Positions 10,362-22,367 of a stretch of 64,000 nt of DNA are shown here, one piece after another. Each line of letters starts with the position of its first letter. Within the stretch, counting starts at the first letter, position 1. The notes below the pieces were generated by a model. The model was not told the origin of the DNA, made no database searches, and was given only the letters and a program-made list of their open reading frames with translations. The stretch is taken from assembly GCF_904849725.1 (NCBI RefSeq), contig NC_058521.1, forward strand, positions 426,702,676 through 426,766,675, given 5' to 3'. This stretch comes from Hordeum vulgare subsp. vulgare (lineage: Eukaryota; Streptophyta; Magnoliopsida; Poales; Poaceae). Both the position numbers and the translations under genes were made by a program.

Positions 10362-11882
10362 TGATGACCAACAAGTATAGGGGATCAATCATAGTCCTTT
10401 AGATAAGTAAGAGTGTCGAACCCAACGAGGAGCAGAAGGTTCTGACAAACGGTTTTCAGCAAGGTAATAACTGCAAGCACTGAAAGTAGCGGTAACAAGT
10501 GATGATGTAGTGAGGTGAAACGCACCAGGTGAAAAGTAACAAGTAACAAGTAGTAGAAACGGTGCAGCAAAGTGGGCCAATCCCTTTTGTAGCAAGGGAC
10601 AAGCCTGAACAAAGTCTTATAAGAGGAAAAACGCTCCCGAGGACACACAGGAATTTTTGTCATGCTAGTTTCATCATGTTCATATGATTCGCGTTCGTTA
10701 CTTTGTTAGTTTGATATGTGGGTGGACCGGCGCTTGGGTAGTGCCCTTACTTGGACAAGCATCCCAATTATGATTAACCCCTCTCGCAAGCATCTGCAAC
10801 TACGAAAGAAGAATTAAGACAACGTCTAACCATAGCATTAAACTAGTGGATCCAAATCAGCCCCTTACGAAGCAACGCATAGACTGGGGTTTAAGCTTCT
10901 GTCACTCTAGAAACCCATCACCTACATACTACTCCCCAATGCCTTCCTCTAGGCCCAAATATGGTGAAGTGTTATGTAGTCGACGTTCACATAACACCAC
11001 TAGAGGAAAAGACAACATACAGTATATCAAAATACCGAACGAATACCAAATTCACATGACTACTATTAGCATGACTTATCCCATGTCCTCAGGAACAAAA
11101 GTAACTACTCACAAAGCATAATCATAATCATGATCAGAGGTGTAATGAGTAGCATCAAGGATCTAAACATAAACTCTTCCACCAAGTAATCCAACTAGCA
11201 TCAACTACAAAGAGTAATCAACACTACTAGCAACTTTACAACTACCAATCTGAGTTGCGAGACAGAGATTGGTTACAAGAGATGAACTAGGGTTTGGAGA
11301 TGTGATGGTGCTGATGGAGACGACTCCCCTCCAACGAGAGGAGTGTTGGTGATGACGATGGCGACGATTTCCCCCTCTGGGAGGGAAGTTTCCCCGGCAG
11401 GATCGTCCTGCTGGAGCTCTAGATTGGTTTTGCTCAAGTTCCGCCTCGTGGCGGCGGAGAATCCACGAAAAAGCTCCACCCTGATTTTTTTTCCAGACGA
11501 AACCCTTCATATAGATGAAGAGGGGGGCCAGTGGGCCACCAGGGTGCCCACAAGCCCTGACGTCGTGGCCATGGGGGTAGGCCGCGGCCAGCAGGCTTGT
11601 GGGCCCCTGGCAGCTCCCCTCTGGCACTTCTTTCGCCCAATATTTTTTATATATTCCTAAAGAATTCCACATTGATATTCAGGGCATTTGGAGTTGCGCA
11701 AAATAGAGGACTCAGACTTGCTCCTTTTCTAGTGCAGAATTCAGCTGCCGGTATTCTCCCTCTTCAAATAAACCTTGCAAAATAAGAGAGAAAAGGCATA
11801 AGTATGGTACCACAAAGTATAATAATAGTCCATAAAGCGATAAATATCAACATGAAAAGCATGATGCAAAATGGACGTATCA
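10362..11882 (-). repeat. 5' LTR of gypsy element 1 (1521 bp)
   Basis: In element orientation it starts TGATACGTCCATTTTGCATC at 11882 and ends GGTCATCA at 10362; the termini form the short inverted repeat TGAT...ATCA. The adjacent 5 bp outside are GTCGT; the matching duplication would lie left of the window. Confidence 0.87.
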
Positions 11883-13459
11883 GTCGTCCGCTCCGATTCC
11901 CTCATCACATTGATTTTCTATCATCGTCAAAAGAATAAATAAGAAATAGCTCCCTCAAAAATAGATCACAAATTCATTTTAAAAATGTTCTTTATTACTG
12001 ATAAATCTAAGTTTTCATTTTGAAAAATATTTGCCTCAGATTCCAATGAAGGAACATTTTTAAAATCAATCAAACAGAAGCAAAACTATTCCAATTTAGT
12101 CCTTTTTATTATTGTAAAACAGAATAGTTTCTAAAGAATTCATTCAATGGTGTTATTAAATACTACATATTTTTAGAAGAATAACAATGGAAAAATTATA
12201 TTTTTACACTGATTAAATATTTTTATAAAAATCTTTGAAATCAGATTTAAAAAGAAAAGAAAACTGGGCTAAGACCCTGGCCTGGCTCGGCCTGGAACTG
12301 GGCTGGCCCAAGGCCAGCCGACAGCGTGCCGAGGTGCGCGCACCGTCAGGTTTGAACCTGACGTGCGGGGCCCTGCGGTCAGCGGCTGCGGGCAGCTAGG
12401 GGGACGGAGCTGGCCAACTAATCTGAGAGTTTGGAGCAAAGGGGTTGGGTTTAGCTGTGGCTAAGAGGGCTTTTACCCATCTGTCAAAAGGAGCTCGATA
12501 GTGGTTTGAGGGGGTTGCACCCCACCACTGGTGCTGCAACTTAACATGTTTGGGTTTCATGCTAAAACATGGTGTTTCACCAAGTTTGAGCTCCATTGGA
12601 CAAGTTTAGCTTTGTAAACTTGAAAACACCACTATTTAACCAGATATGCCCCTTCCAAAGAGAGTGTGGGCAAACTAAGTCCCACAAATCCCATTTTTGG
12701 TGTGGAACCTTCATTTGAGGTAGTAGGCACTCCTGCAAAGTTTTAGCATCATACGACAAACTTTGCTATGTAGAGTTGCTCTAACTTCAATCTGGACAAA
12801 ATGGGTTTTTGGGTTATTTTGGGTCCTTAATCACCTTGGATCAAGGTACAAATTTATGTGGACCCCAAATATGGCCTAGGAGTACCACTGGAATTTTCTA
12901 GGATTTTATTGAGAATATTTCCTTTGGAAATATTTCAATAGATCAAAACAGACAGAAATGGTTTTCATGTTTTCACTCAAATAATTATAATATAAATAGG
13001 GGTTAAAAATTTTATGTATGGAAAATATATGTCCTGCTGATCATCTCCAAATTTAACCAGAGTTTTCTAAGGCAGAGAAGTATTTTTTCAAGTAGGAATA
13101 CCATTTCTGGCCTCAGAAATGGACATGTAAAAAAATTTGGAAAATAATTCACAAGATAATTATTTTGTGGTTTTGGAGCACAAAAATAAAGTTAAAATCA
13201 GATCTCCAACTTTGGGTAGAAACTCTCCTTGCTATCAAGGGCATGTAGTGCAACTCAAAGTAGGGTTTTACCTTGATCGGAAACAAGAAGAAGGTTTTGA
13301 AAATAATTCAGTATAGTGAAATGGAGTTTTCATCATCACATGATCCTCACACAAGCATTCAATGGCAACCATCACACTCACATCATTAGTTTTGAAAAAG
13401 TTTTAACAATCTCAGTTTTTTGCAATACACAGAAGTGGTAGTAAAAACAAGGTGTGACA
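11883..13459 (-). repeat. LTR-like unit A (partial), TGTCACACC type
   Basis: Ends on the plus strand with GGTGTGACA, so on the minus strand it starts TGTCACACC. It has an AT-rich part, a GC-rich block near 12290-12400 (GCCTGGCTCGGCC) and a segment near 12580-12770 (GAGCTCCATTGGACAAG, then CACTCCTGCAAAGTTTTAG). Each has a counterpart in unit B in the same order. It is shorter than B mainly because the GC-rich promoter-side block is missing. Its left edge is cut by gypsy element 1. No protein domain is visible. Confidence 0.65.
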
Positions 13460-15553
13460 TACTCAAACTAGTTATTTAATTACAACTGTGCATAAAATTC
13501 ATTGCAAAAATTTGCACAACACCACTAATAAATTCTACACATTTTTAGAGAAATTATGGTGGAATTTTTTTTGAATTTAACTAAATATTTAATCTTTTAG
13601 AAATTATTTAAAAACTCAGTTTAAAGAATAAAGAAAAGGGCTCAGCCCGTGGCCTGGCTCGGCCAGCACCTGGGCCGGCCCAACTGGCCAACCAGCCAGC
13701 TAGCCAACCCGCTAGCCCAGGGGCGTGCTCGCCGTCACGTTTAAACTTGACGCACGGGACCCTGGGGTCAGCATCACATAGGGGAGAGAGGGGGTGAGAT
13801 AGCCGACGACAGGTGGGGCTAGCCTGTCTGGGTCGTCTTCCACCTATGGACAGTGGGGAGGGGAGGCACGCCGGCGGCGGCTCCGACGCCCTCGTGGCTA
13901 GGTGAATGCAGAAACGGCACCATGACATCATCGCCTACCTTGTGGGGGTCGAAGGACCGACGGGGAGGACTTGGGTCATCGGCGACAACGTGACCGCGAT
14001 GGAGATGTTTCGGGTGGTGGTGGAGATGGGTGCTACGGGCAGAGAAAGCTCGGGGAAGAGGTGGAGAAGCTTCCTGAGCTCACTACAGTCACGGAGGAGG
14101 TGAAAGGAGCGCAAGAGCTGGCTTGTAGCCCAAGATCGATGGAGCTCCGAAGCGACGGCGCCTCGATCGATCTCGAGTACCGGAGCTCTCCTTGCTCAAG
14201 TGGAGTGGCTAGGGGCTCGATTGAGGGTCTGGAGGAGAGGGGTGAGGTGCTGGAGTGAGGGGGGCTATTTATAGGCCAGCAACGATGCACCGAGCGGGGG
14301 AATGCTGGTGGTTTCACCACGGCTATAGGAGAGGAAGAGAGAGGTCGGGGCCAAAACCACAGTTTTGCGGACGTGGTTTGAGACTCCGGAGACTCAACGG
14401 GAGGAGTGGGGCCTGTTTGCGCGCATGCTGCGGGGTCGTGCCCTACTGACCGAATTCGAAGGGAGAGGCTTAAAGAGGTTTTGCCAGCTTTGAATCAAAA
14501 GCTAAACTCGGGTTTTTGGCTTACATACTTGGAAGCAAAGAGGGGCTAGTCGTCTGCATTTGAGGAGTGGTGCTGGCAGCCTGTGCTGTCTGGGTTTGGG
14601 GCAGCTAACCTTCACCAATGATGTTGAAAGTTAACAAGATTGTGTTTTAGGCAAAATTAGGATGCTCTACCAAATTTGAGCTCCATTGGGCAAGTTTGAC
14701 AGTGTAAACTTGAAAACACCCCCCAAATGGACAGTTCTGCCTTATTAAAAGAGAATGTGAGCTAATTAATCCCCACGAATCTAATTCGTGGGAGGGTCTC
14801 CCCATTCGGGGGTATTGAGCACTCCTGCAAAATTTTAGGCCATTTGGACAAACTTTACTATGTAGAGTTGCTTCAACTTGATTCTGCACAGGAAGGGTTT
14901 TAGGATTATTTGGTGAACCAAACCACCTAGGAATAAGGTGAAACTTGGCACGATCACCAAATATAGCTTGGGAAACATGCTAGAATTTTCTAGGAATTTA
15001 TTGAGAATATTTTCTTCGGAAATATTTCAAAAGGTCAAACAAACAAAATAGGTTTCCAAGTGTTTGCTCAAATATTCTGAACATAAATAGGGGTTGAAAA
15101 TCTTATGTATGGAAATATATGACCTTTGAGTATCTCCAAATTTTCTCCGATTTTTCTAGGGTAGAAAAATAATTTTCCACTCGGAAATATCATTTATAAC
15201 CTCAAAAAAGGACATGCAAATAAAATAGGAAAATAATTTATAAAATAATTATTGTATGACTTTGGAAAGTTATAATAGTGCTAAAATCAGAATACAAACT
15301 TTCGGTGAAGGCACCCCCTTGTAATCAGGCACTTGTAGTGCAAACCCCAAAGCAAGGTTTTGAATTAACAAAAATGAGAAAAAGTATTTTTATGGAAATA
15401 TTATGTCATAAAAATTATTTTTAGATCCACACACTCAAGCATACACACAATCAATGACAATCATGGCACTCATAGCATTTTCTTAAAAGTTTTAATTAAC
15501 TCCAAATTTGAAAAGACTACAGTTGAGACAAAGTGAAAACGGGGTGTGACACA
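13460..15553 (-). repeat. LTR-like unit B, related to unit A
   Basis: Same layout as unit A: GCCTGGCTCGGCC near 13650, GAGCTCCATTGGGCAAG near 14677, CACTCCTGCAAAATTTTAG near 14820, end GGGGTGTGACA. The extra 13750-14280 block is GC rich and has a TATA box on the minus strand. I read B as an LTR on the minus strand. Unit A, ending TGTGACA immediately before B, may be a later insertion of a related element into B. No internal coding region lies between them. The small ORFs in the GC-rich part show no known domain. Confidence 0.6.
14263..14275 (-). promoter_or_regulatory. TATA box candidate of LTR-like unit B
   Basis: The minus strand reads CCTATAAATAGCC, a strong plant TATA box, in a GC-rich context at the position expected for the U3/R border of an LTR read on the minus strand. 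Confidence 0.6.
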
Positions 15554-15621
15554 ATGTCACATCAAAAATTCTATTTTTATCATTTAGCTACTAGAGGACG
15601 AGCAGGAATTAAACTTGGGGA
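15554..15621 (+). mobile_element. 3' internal tail and polypurine region of a plus-strand gypsy
   Basis: The text CTAGAGGACGAGCAGGAATT then AAACTTGGGGATG directly precedes an LTR. The same arrangement (CTCGAGGATGAG, AAGCTTGGGGATG) precedes the 3' LTR at 33073. It is the last ~70 bp of an element body whose remainder lies left of LTR-like units A and B or outside the window. Confidence 0.75.
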
Positions 15622-17157
15622 TGCCGATACGTCTCCAACGTATCGACAATTTTTTATTGTTCCATGCTATTTTATTATCATTCTAGGATGCTTTTTGGGT
15701 TTTGATTTACCACTTAATATTATTTTTGAGAACTAACCTATCAACCTAGTGCCGAGTGCGAGTTGTTGTTTTCTGCATGTTTTTTTCTTTTCAGATTTAC
15801 ATTACCAAACGTAGTCCAATTGCCATGAAACTTTTTCATTATTTTATCTAGACCAAAAGAAGACCTGTAAGCCTTGAGAGGAGACGCGAGGCCTCACGAG
15901 GAAGGCACGGCCGAATAGGGCGCACCGAGTGGCTAAGTCGGTCCATGATGGGCCGTTCCCCTTGGTTTCCTTCTGATGGCCCTCTTTGTCCTATAAATTC
16001 AAATATATTATAGAAACCATAGAGAGCCTCCCGAAACACTAATTCCGCCACCGCAAGACTCTGTTCCGCCGTGTTCCCATCTGGAGCCATGTTCCTGTGC
16101 CCTCCCGGAGGGGGATCGATCACGAAGGGCCTCTACATCATCCTTGTTGCTCCGATGGTGATGCGTGACTAGTTGACCTCAGACCTATGGGTTCGTAGTT
16201 AGTACCTAGATGGCTATCTTTTTCTGTCGTGATCTTCAATACAATGATCATCCCATCTTCGCTTTGATCTATCCGATGTAATACTAGTGTGTGGTGCATT
16301 TGTTTGGATCCGATGAATTGTGGGTTTATGTTTAGATTATTCATGAAAAATATTTGAGTCTTCTCGGAAATTCATTATGATTCTTATGTGCGTGATCATT
16401 ATATCTTCATAATTATCTTAGATCTATTGAAATAGTTTGGCCAAGATAGATATTTCTTCAGTGAGAGAGGTGGGTTGTGGTGGGCTCAATCTGGTGGTGC
16501 TCTATATCCAAGTGACAGGAAGGGACAAGACACATCTTTGTATTGTTGACACTAAGTATAAAACGATGGTGTTAGTTCATATTAATTTTATTCTCTTTTT
16601 CTACATCATGGCATTGTTCTCCAAACATTACTTTGTTTTACTTAATACTCTAGATGCATTTTGGATAGTGGTTGATGGGTGGAGAAATAGTAATAGGTGC
16701 TGGCAGGAGTCGGCTAGTTTGATTATGGACGTTATGCCTATATACACAAGATCATTGTCGTGAATATCACATAACTATGTGTTTTTTATCAATTGCCCAA
16801 TAGTAATTTGTCTACCCACCATATACTTACTTTCATTTATATATTCACTTATAACATAACTAACTATGCCCCCCAAATCTATTCACTTATATATTTACAA
16901 ACGTTACAATACCTTGTTGTTCTTCTTTAATTTTTATGTTATTTTGTAATTTGTAACTATCTACTACCAAGCACACTACTTAAAAGCCTACAAATATTTA
17001 GTCCAAGGGAATTGACAACCCTCTTGAGCGTGTTGGGTGCAAGTGTTTGCTTCTTTGTGTGTATCCGCTAAAGACGGGGGTTGGTTGTTACTCCTATTGG
17101 TTCGATAAACCTTGGTTCTCTATTGAGGGAAATACTTAACTATATTTTGATGCATCA
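15622..17157 (+). repeat. Gypsy 3' LTR (1536 bp), plus strand
   Basis: Starts TGCCGATACGTCTCCAACG, a variant of the TGATACGTCTCC start common in Triticeae gypsies, and ends TTTGATGCATCA. A TATA-like box (CTATAAATTC) lies at 15991-16000. Because an element tail precedes it, this is a 3' LTR. The 5' LTR is not in the window. Small ORFs inside have no known domain. Confidence 0.8.
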
Positions 17158-18627
17158 GTTGTTACTCTTCATGCAAAACCGAACACAAATGACAAGTATC
17201 ATAGTGGTGATGGCATCTATGGAAATGGAAATGCTAGAGGCTAGGGTTGTTGGTAGGGCATGAAAATGGCTCTGTTCTAGCTTTGCTTGCACATGTTCTG
17301 TTCACATTTCGATCGGGTCCCCTGTTTAAAAGATGTTCAGGTGGACGAGGAGCCTCGGAATCCACGACATACGACCGCTCCTGGGAGCGACCACGGTCAT
17401 ATGGAACGTCGTCTTTGGTGGTGTTCCTTCTGGTGCACCTCTTCTTGATTTCATCTATCTTCTCTTTTACTCCTTTCCATGTTCCTACGTGATTTCTTCC
17501 CTTTTAGCCCATTTTTCGTGGAAACTCATCAAAGAGAGGATTTGTGGAATCATCTGCATTAATTAGTCACTAGTGCCAATATCGGAGCAAATATCTTGGT
17601 TTTAATATAATACCTGGGATTAAATAAAGGGTGAATGAGTATAAAAATATCACTCATCAAGATGCTAATATATTTTTGCAACTTGGATCAACTTCTGAAC
17701 TAGGAGGAGCAATTTTACTAGTACTAATGACCGATTGGAGTACTCAGAAGGCTATAGGCTCAACGGAGTATCCTAAAAATACAGCTATGATAAACATACA
17801 AAGACAACTAGTTATCTTCTCGCATTGAGTTTAACATATGTATTGTATCATGCTCATTTTCCACAATCAACATTCCAAGCCACATATTTCTTACATGAGG
17901 ACACCACGACAAATCGTGATATTCCTAAAAACACAATAGCCAATCAAGCAAACTATCAATGTTTGTATAGAAAAGTTTCATCCATTGGAGCTATCAAATA
18001 TTTATGGGTGCCATAAAGGTGTTCTAATCTTGTTTACCCAAGTGAATAGTTCACCATGCTCTATTCTCAAGGTGAATAGGCTTGAACCTTCAGTTGCATA
18101 TAATTCAAGATAATACATCAAAACTTTACTCTGATTACCAACAAATTTTATCTTGACTATTTCAACAAATATTCTGCAAAAATGAAATTAAGGTAATGCA
18201 CTAACCAATACTAACAAACTCATCATAGCTCATTCCTTCTCATCTAAACATTGTATAAAACCATTATAGTAATATGCCCAGAAACCATACACACACCCCT
18301 TTTATCACAATCAAATGTTTGTACGAAGTGTCCCTACTAACAAGTAACAACCCATCTATTTCATAAAGTCTTAGGCTCAATATGGGGAAAAAATGATCAA
18401 CACACAATTAGAACCCTACGAGAACACAGAAAAAGGTCACAAAAATACATGGCAATGCGACCAAAAGTTGGGTGTCTTTGGGTAGTCTCCGATTTGTCAC
18501 ACATGACCCATGTTTACTGGCTCTATCATCCTAGGGCTCTCTTGGGTTTAGTCCCACATCTGTTGTGGTAGGAGGTAGATCATGAATTCTAAGGCTGAGG
18601 GTATCCCCTCCTGTTAGGTTAGTATTT
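17158..18627. other. Unassigned sequence between two LTR elements
   Basis: About 1.5 kb with no recognisable protein domain, LTR ends or terminal inverted repeats. The first 400 bp are of mixed composition; the rest is AT rich. Short ORFs around 17631-18016 are open on the plus strand but match nothing I know. It may be the flanking target DNA into which the elements on either side jumped, or an old unclassified repeat. Confidence 0.5.
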
Positions 18628-19116
18628 TGTTGGTAGAAGTCCCAAACCGTGTGAGGGAGTCGGGGACTAAGGGGTCCTCGGGTCGCTTACTCACTTCCAT
18701 GGGCCGCACTCTTGGTCCGTTTTTCATCCTTGGCAATACTAAATTAAAGATGGACTCATAAGAATACTTGGCATACAATCCAAGGCAACATAGTGATCGG
18801 CATATTCCTTCCCTGATGCAACCAACGTTTTTTGATCCTAACACCCCTCGTATCTATATAAACCAGAGGGCCATAGTTTGTAGGACATGATTAAGATCAT
18901 TACTAGGGTTTAGACCACAATATTCGATCTCGAAGTAGATCAACTATGTATTTTGTGCAACCCCATCAATACAAAAAGAGCATAACATAGGGTTTTACCT
19001 CCATTAAGAGGGCCCGAACCTAGGTAAACATTGTCTCCCTTGTCCCTTGTTACCCATCGTTCCAAGAACCACAGCTCGGACCCCCTACTCAAGATCTACT
19101 GGTTTTCACACCAACA
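18628..19116 (+). repeat. 5' LTR of the Fatima-like element (489 bp)
   Basis: Starts TGTTGGTAGAAGTCCC and ends CACACCAACA. It contains CTATATAAACC (TATA box, 18854-18864), GATCTCGAAGTAGATCAAC and GAGGGCCCGAACC, phrases typical of Fatima LTRs. The left boundary is the less certain end. The sequence after it (TTCGTGCTTTCACTGAG) sits where the primer-binding site belongs. Confidence 0.75.
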
Positions 19117-19163
19117 TTCGTGCTTTCACTGAGAAATCCACTGAAGGATCGTCAAAAGGATCA

Positions 19164-21110
19164 ATGGCTCGCTTGGTAACCAGCGAAGACATCAACACCG
19201 GGGATATCTTCGTCCCAAACCAGTTTTCTTCTTTCCGCAGTACTATCCTGCATGTTAAGGTGGCTCATCACCAGATCGATGGGTTCGCCCCGGGCCAGTT
19301 ATTCAAGTTAAGTGATTTAGATTACGTTGCCTACGCCCATAATGATCTAATCCTCGCTAGGATCTTGGCTTTGGCCGAAGACCTCGGATATCCCGAAGCA
19401 TCTGCTTCGGGTCCTTTCCCCGACCTCGAGTTCGGGACATTGCCTACCTCAGATTCGGACTCGAGCCTGGATTTGACCGATGTGTTCGAAGGCCCGACGG
19501 TAACCTCGCTCCAACACACTCCCCGCGCGAACACACCGGAGGTCAACTCCGCCAAAATCTTAAAGATCGGTTCAGCCAATCTCCCGTTGTCAAACGAGGC
19601 GCGTGTCCGAACCCAAACTAGGGATAGTTCGTACGGCTCGGTTCGAATCTATGATGTTTTCGGCATTGAGTCCGGGTGCATGGGACTTTATTCCCCACCA
19701 ACCACCCACTTGATAGCCACTATTGAAGATCTAACCGATCCGTTGGACTTCTCCTCAGAAGAAGCCGAAGATATTGACACGGCTGTCAATACACCTGTTC
19801 CTCCCATGATTGGACGGTGGACTACCACTTCAACGTATGCCATGTACATGGTGGACACCCCCAAGGACGATGGCGTCACCGGGAAGAGCGACGATGACAC
19901 ATTGTATAAAAACAGTGGCGACGAACCCGTTAGGCACCGTCACCATAGTAAAAATCATAAAGCTCGCAAGTGCAAGGAAAGTAACGCGGGATTCGGAGAT
20001 AACCCCACCCGTGGTGGTACAGAAAATCCCGTTGAACCTACGGACCCCAAATACAACCTCGTAGATGTGCCGGACCACATAGATTCGGACAAGTCGAAGG
20101 ATCTCGATGGTTCTAAAGATAGCAACTACCTCCATCCGGTTCAAGAGGAGTAGAGATTGGGATATGAAGATTTCATCGTCCCCGAAGACTCGCTAGATCG
20201 AGACGTAATCAAGCGAAAGCTCAGAGCCACTTCTCACAGCCTTAAGTTAAAATAGAGGCAAATTAAAGCTGAATAGGACTCCATCAATGAAAGATGGATA
20301 AAAGTCCTAGCCGCCAAAGAAGGGTACGACCAGGAATGATGGGGACAAAATAAAAGCTACCCACATCGTCGGTTGGTGCCAGAGTTTGAAGACGAGGCCT
20401 TGGATCCTGCACCACCCAGATTTGCAGAAGAAGTCCAACCGGACCGTCCCCCTCGAAGACGGGACATGACAGTTGTAGAGCCTCGACCCCCCCCCCCCCG
20501 AACGCCCGCGCAGAAGGAGAAGAGAGTCGGCTGTGCCCCGAGAACCATTTGACGTGCGACACAATATTAATGCGGGAACATGATAGTCAAGATCTATTTA
20601 TGGATCCAGATGTTACACTCCCACTAGATGGGATGGCTACACAACTCGGCTTGACCAGAACGATGGAGTTCGGGATCATTAGTGGGGCAAGATTTCATCC
20701 GACCTCCAACATGATACAGCTCGGATATGGGGCGCCGCTCACCCAATGTGCTTCGCAGATGAGGTGATGCAAAATCAGTTCCCCGAAGGATTTAAACCTG
20801 TAAATATAGAGCAATATGATGGGACAACGGAGCCGACCGTATGGAATGAGGATTTCCTCCTCCACATTCACATGGCTTCACGGGATGACCTTCATGCCAT
20901 CAAGTATCTACTGTTAAAGGTCAAAGGGCTAGCAAGTCATTGGTTGTACAGCCTCCCCGAAAACTCCATTGGGATCTGGGAAGAGCTCAAAGATGCTTTT
21001 CGAGACAACTTTCAAGGCATTTATGTCCGATCGCGTGGGTCCAATTACTTGAGCCACATCATTCAACCAGCCGTTGAATTCCCGACAATTCTGGAATCGA
21101 TTCCTCACTA
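19164..21110 (+). pseudogene. gag: Gag of the Fatima-like element (multiple stops and a frameshift)
   Basis: The first ATG beyond the LTR is at 19164 (MARLVTSEDINTGD). The N-terminal frame is acidic and Ser/Asp rich and stays open to TAG at 20151-20153. The same frame then resumes (RLGYEDFIVPEDSLD) through TAG at 20253 and 20274 and TGA at 20337. The capsid-like core is in another frame from 20746: FPEGFKPVNIEQYDGTTEP, LLKVKGLASHWLYSLPE and WEELKDAFRDNFQGIY, the usual gypsy Gag order. The downstream nucleocapsid part is too decayed to read. The TAG stops are where Gln (CAG) would fit. Confidence 0.82.
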
Positions 21111-21827
21111 AGAAGAATCAAATTGTTGATTGTTCGGACACCGAGGCATTAGCTTCCTACCAAAACAATATACGAGTTGAACGGTTAGCCCGGACGGTCG
21201 GGTAGGAGAGGCCGAGGACAATGGCCACTCTTACCTCACTCATGACCCGCTTTTGTGCGGGCGAGGATACTTGGCTAGCCCGTCGAAACAACCCTCCTGC
21301 AAACCCTGACTCTTCTATAGTCCGGGATGGCAATGGAAAGCCAAGGCGCAACAAGAACAAGCATCAACATAGTGGTGATGAAACCGATGACACGACAATT
21401 AATGTCAGATCCAGCAACTCCACGTCCGAACCAAGGAGGAAGCCCTCTAAATGAAATCGGGATGGCCCGACAACGCTAGACAAAATACTTGACACGCCCT
21501 GCCGGATTCACGGAACCCAAAGCAAGCCCGCTACTCACACTAACCATAATTGTTGGTTGATCAAGAAGGCGAGAAAGAACATAGCAGAGGATCAGGGCAA
21601 GAGCCCCCGCAGCAAGGACGACGAAGAACCTCATTCGCCAAACAGTGAAAACCATGAACATGACTTATGTCACGTGCATACCAAAAAATGAGAGGAAGCG
21701 AGCACTTCGGGGCATATACGCCATACAACCAGTGGCCCCGAAGTACAACCCATGGTCAGCATGTCCGATCACTTATGACCGCACGAATCACCCAACCAGT
21801 ATTTAGCATAGGGATTCATCGGCCCTG

Positions 21828-22367
21828 GTGCTCGGTCCCATCGTTGATGGGTATCACCTCAATCGAGTCCTCATGGATGGAGGCAGCAGCCTCAACTTAA
21901 TTTATGCACACACAATGAGAAAAATGGGTATTGATCCATCAAGAATCAAACCTAGCAACACCACCTTCGAAGTAATAATTCCTGGCATCGAGGCCCATTG
22001 TTCGAGTACCATAACTCTAGAAGTAGTGTTCGGTTCACCCGACATCTTTATCAGCAAAGATTTGATCTTCGACATTGTTCCCTTCCGCAGTGGGTACCAT
22101 GCAATCCTTGGTCGTACAATGTTCGGTCTCTTTAATGTTGTTCCCCATTATGCATACCTAAAGTTGAAGATGTCAGGACCTAAGGGTGTCATTATCGTCA
22201 ATGCTAACACTGGGCAATCCCTTCAAACAGAGGAACACACCACAGCTTTGGCAGCCAAAGTAAAAGCCGGATACATGACTTTAAAGTCACGGCTAACCGT
22301 CAAGGAGTACAAGCAAGCTCGCGTCCGCGTGCAGTTCCCAACCACCTCACATGATCAAACTAAATAG
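21828..22367 (+). pseudogene. Aspartic protease-like domain of the Fatima-like element
   Basis: An open frame of about 180 codons contains VLMDGGSSLNLIYAHTMRKM, the protease active-site block (DGGS in place of DTGA), then IPGIEAHCSSTITLEVVFGS, VPFRSGYHAILGRTMF (ILGR flap-side motif) and YLKLKMSGPKGVIIV. It would cleave the Gag-Pol polyprotein. It ends at TAG 22365-22367 and no RT follows. The upstream link to Gag is in a different frame, so I call it a remnant. Confidence 0.85.

Larger units (their letters stand above)
1..11882 (-). mobile_element. Ty3/gypsy LTR retrotransposon, minus strand, 3' end outside window, interrupted by a nested insertion
   Basis: Read on the minus strand, the order is 5' LTR (11882-10362), primer-binding site, Gag-protease (10269-8700), reverse transcriptase, RNase H, integrase (3829-602) and a small 3' ORF (319-8). 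This protease-RT-RH-IN order is that of Ty3/gypsy. The 3' LTR is not in the window. The stretch 3830-8699 is a younger copia-like element bounded by the 5-bp duplication GTTGT; leaving it out brings the end of protease and the start of RT back into one frame. The Gag-protease frame is open, while pol carries several stops, so the element is inactive. Family assignment within gypsy was not attempted. Confidence 0.93.

Noticed and set aside
13906..14449. Possible small host gene downstream of the TATA box in unit B
   Set aside because: The TATA box is on the minus strand, the ORFs are short and in a GC-rich leader, and the block has the layout of an LTR.
17631..18016. Two consecutive plus-strand ORFs of 65 and 63 codons
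   Set aside because: Short, AT-rich and without any recognisable domain; not enough to call a gene.
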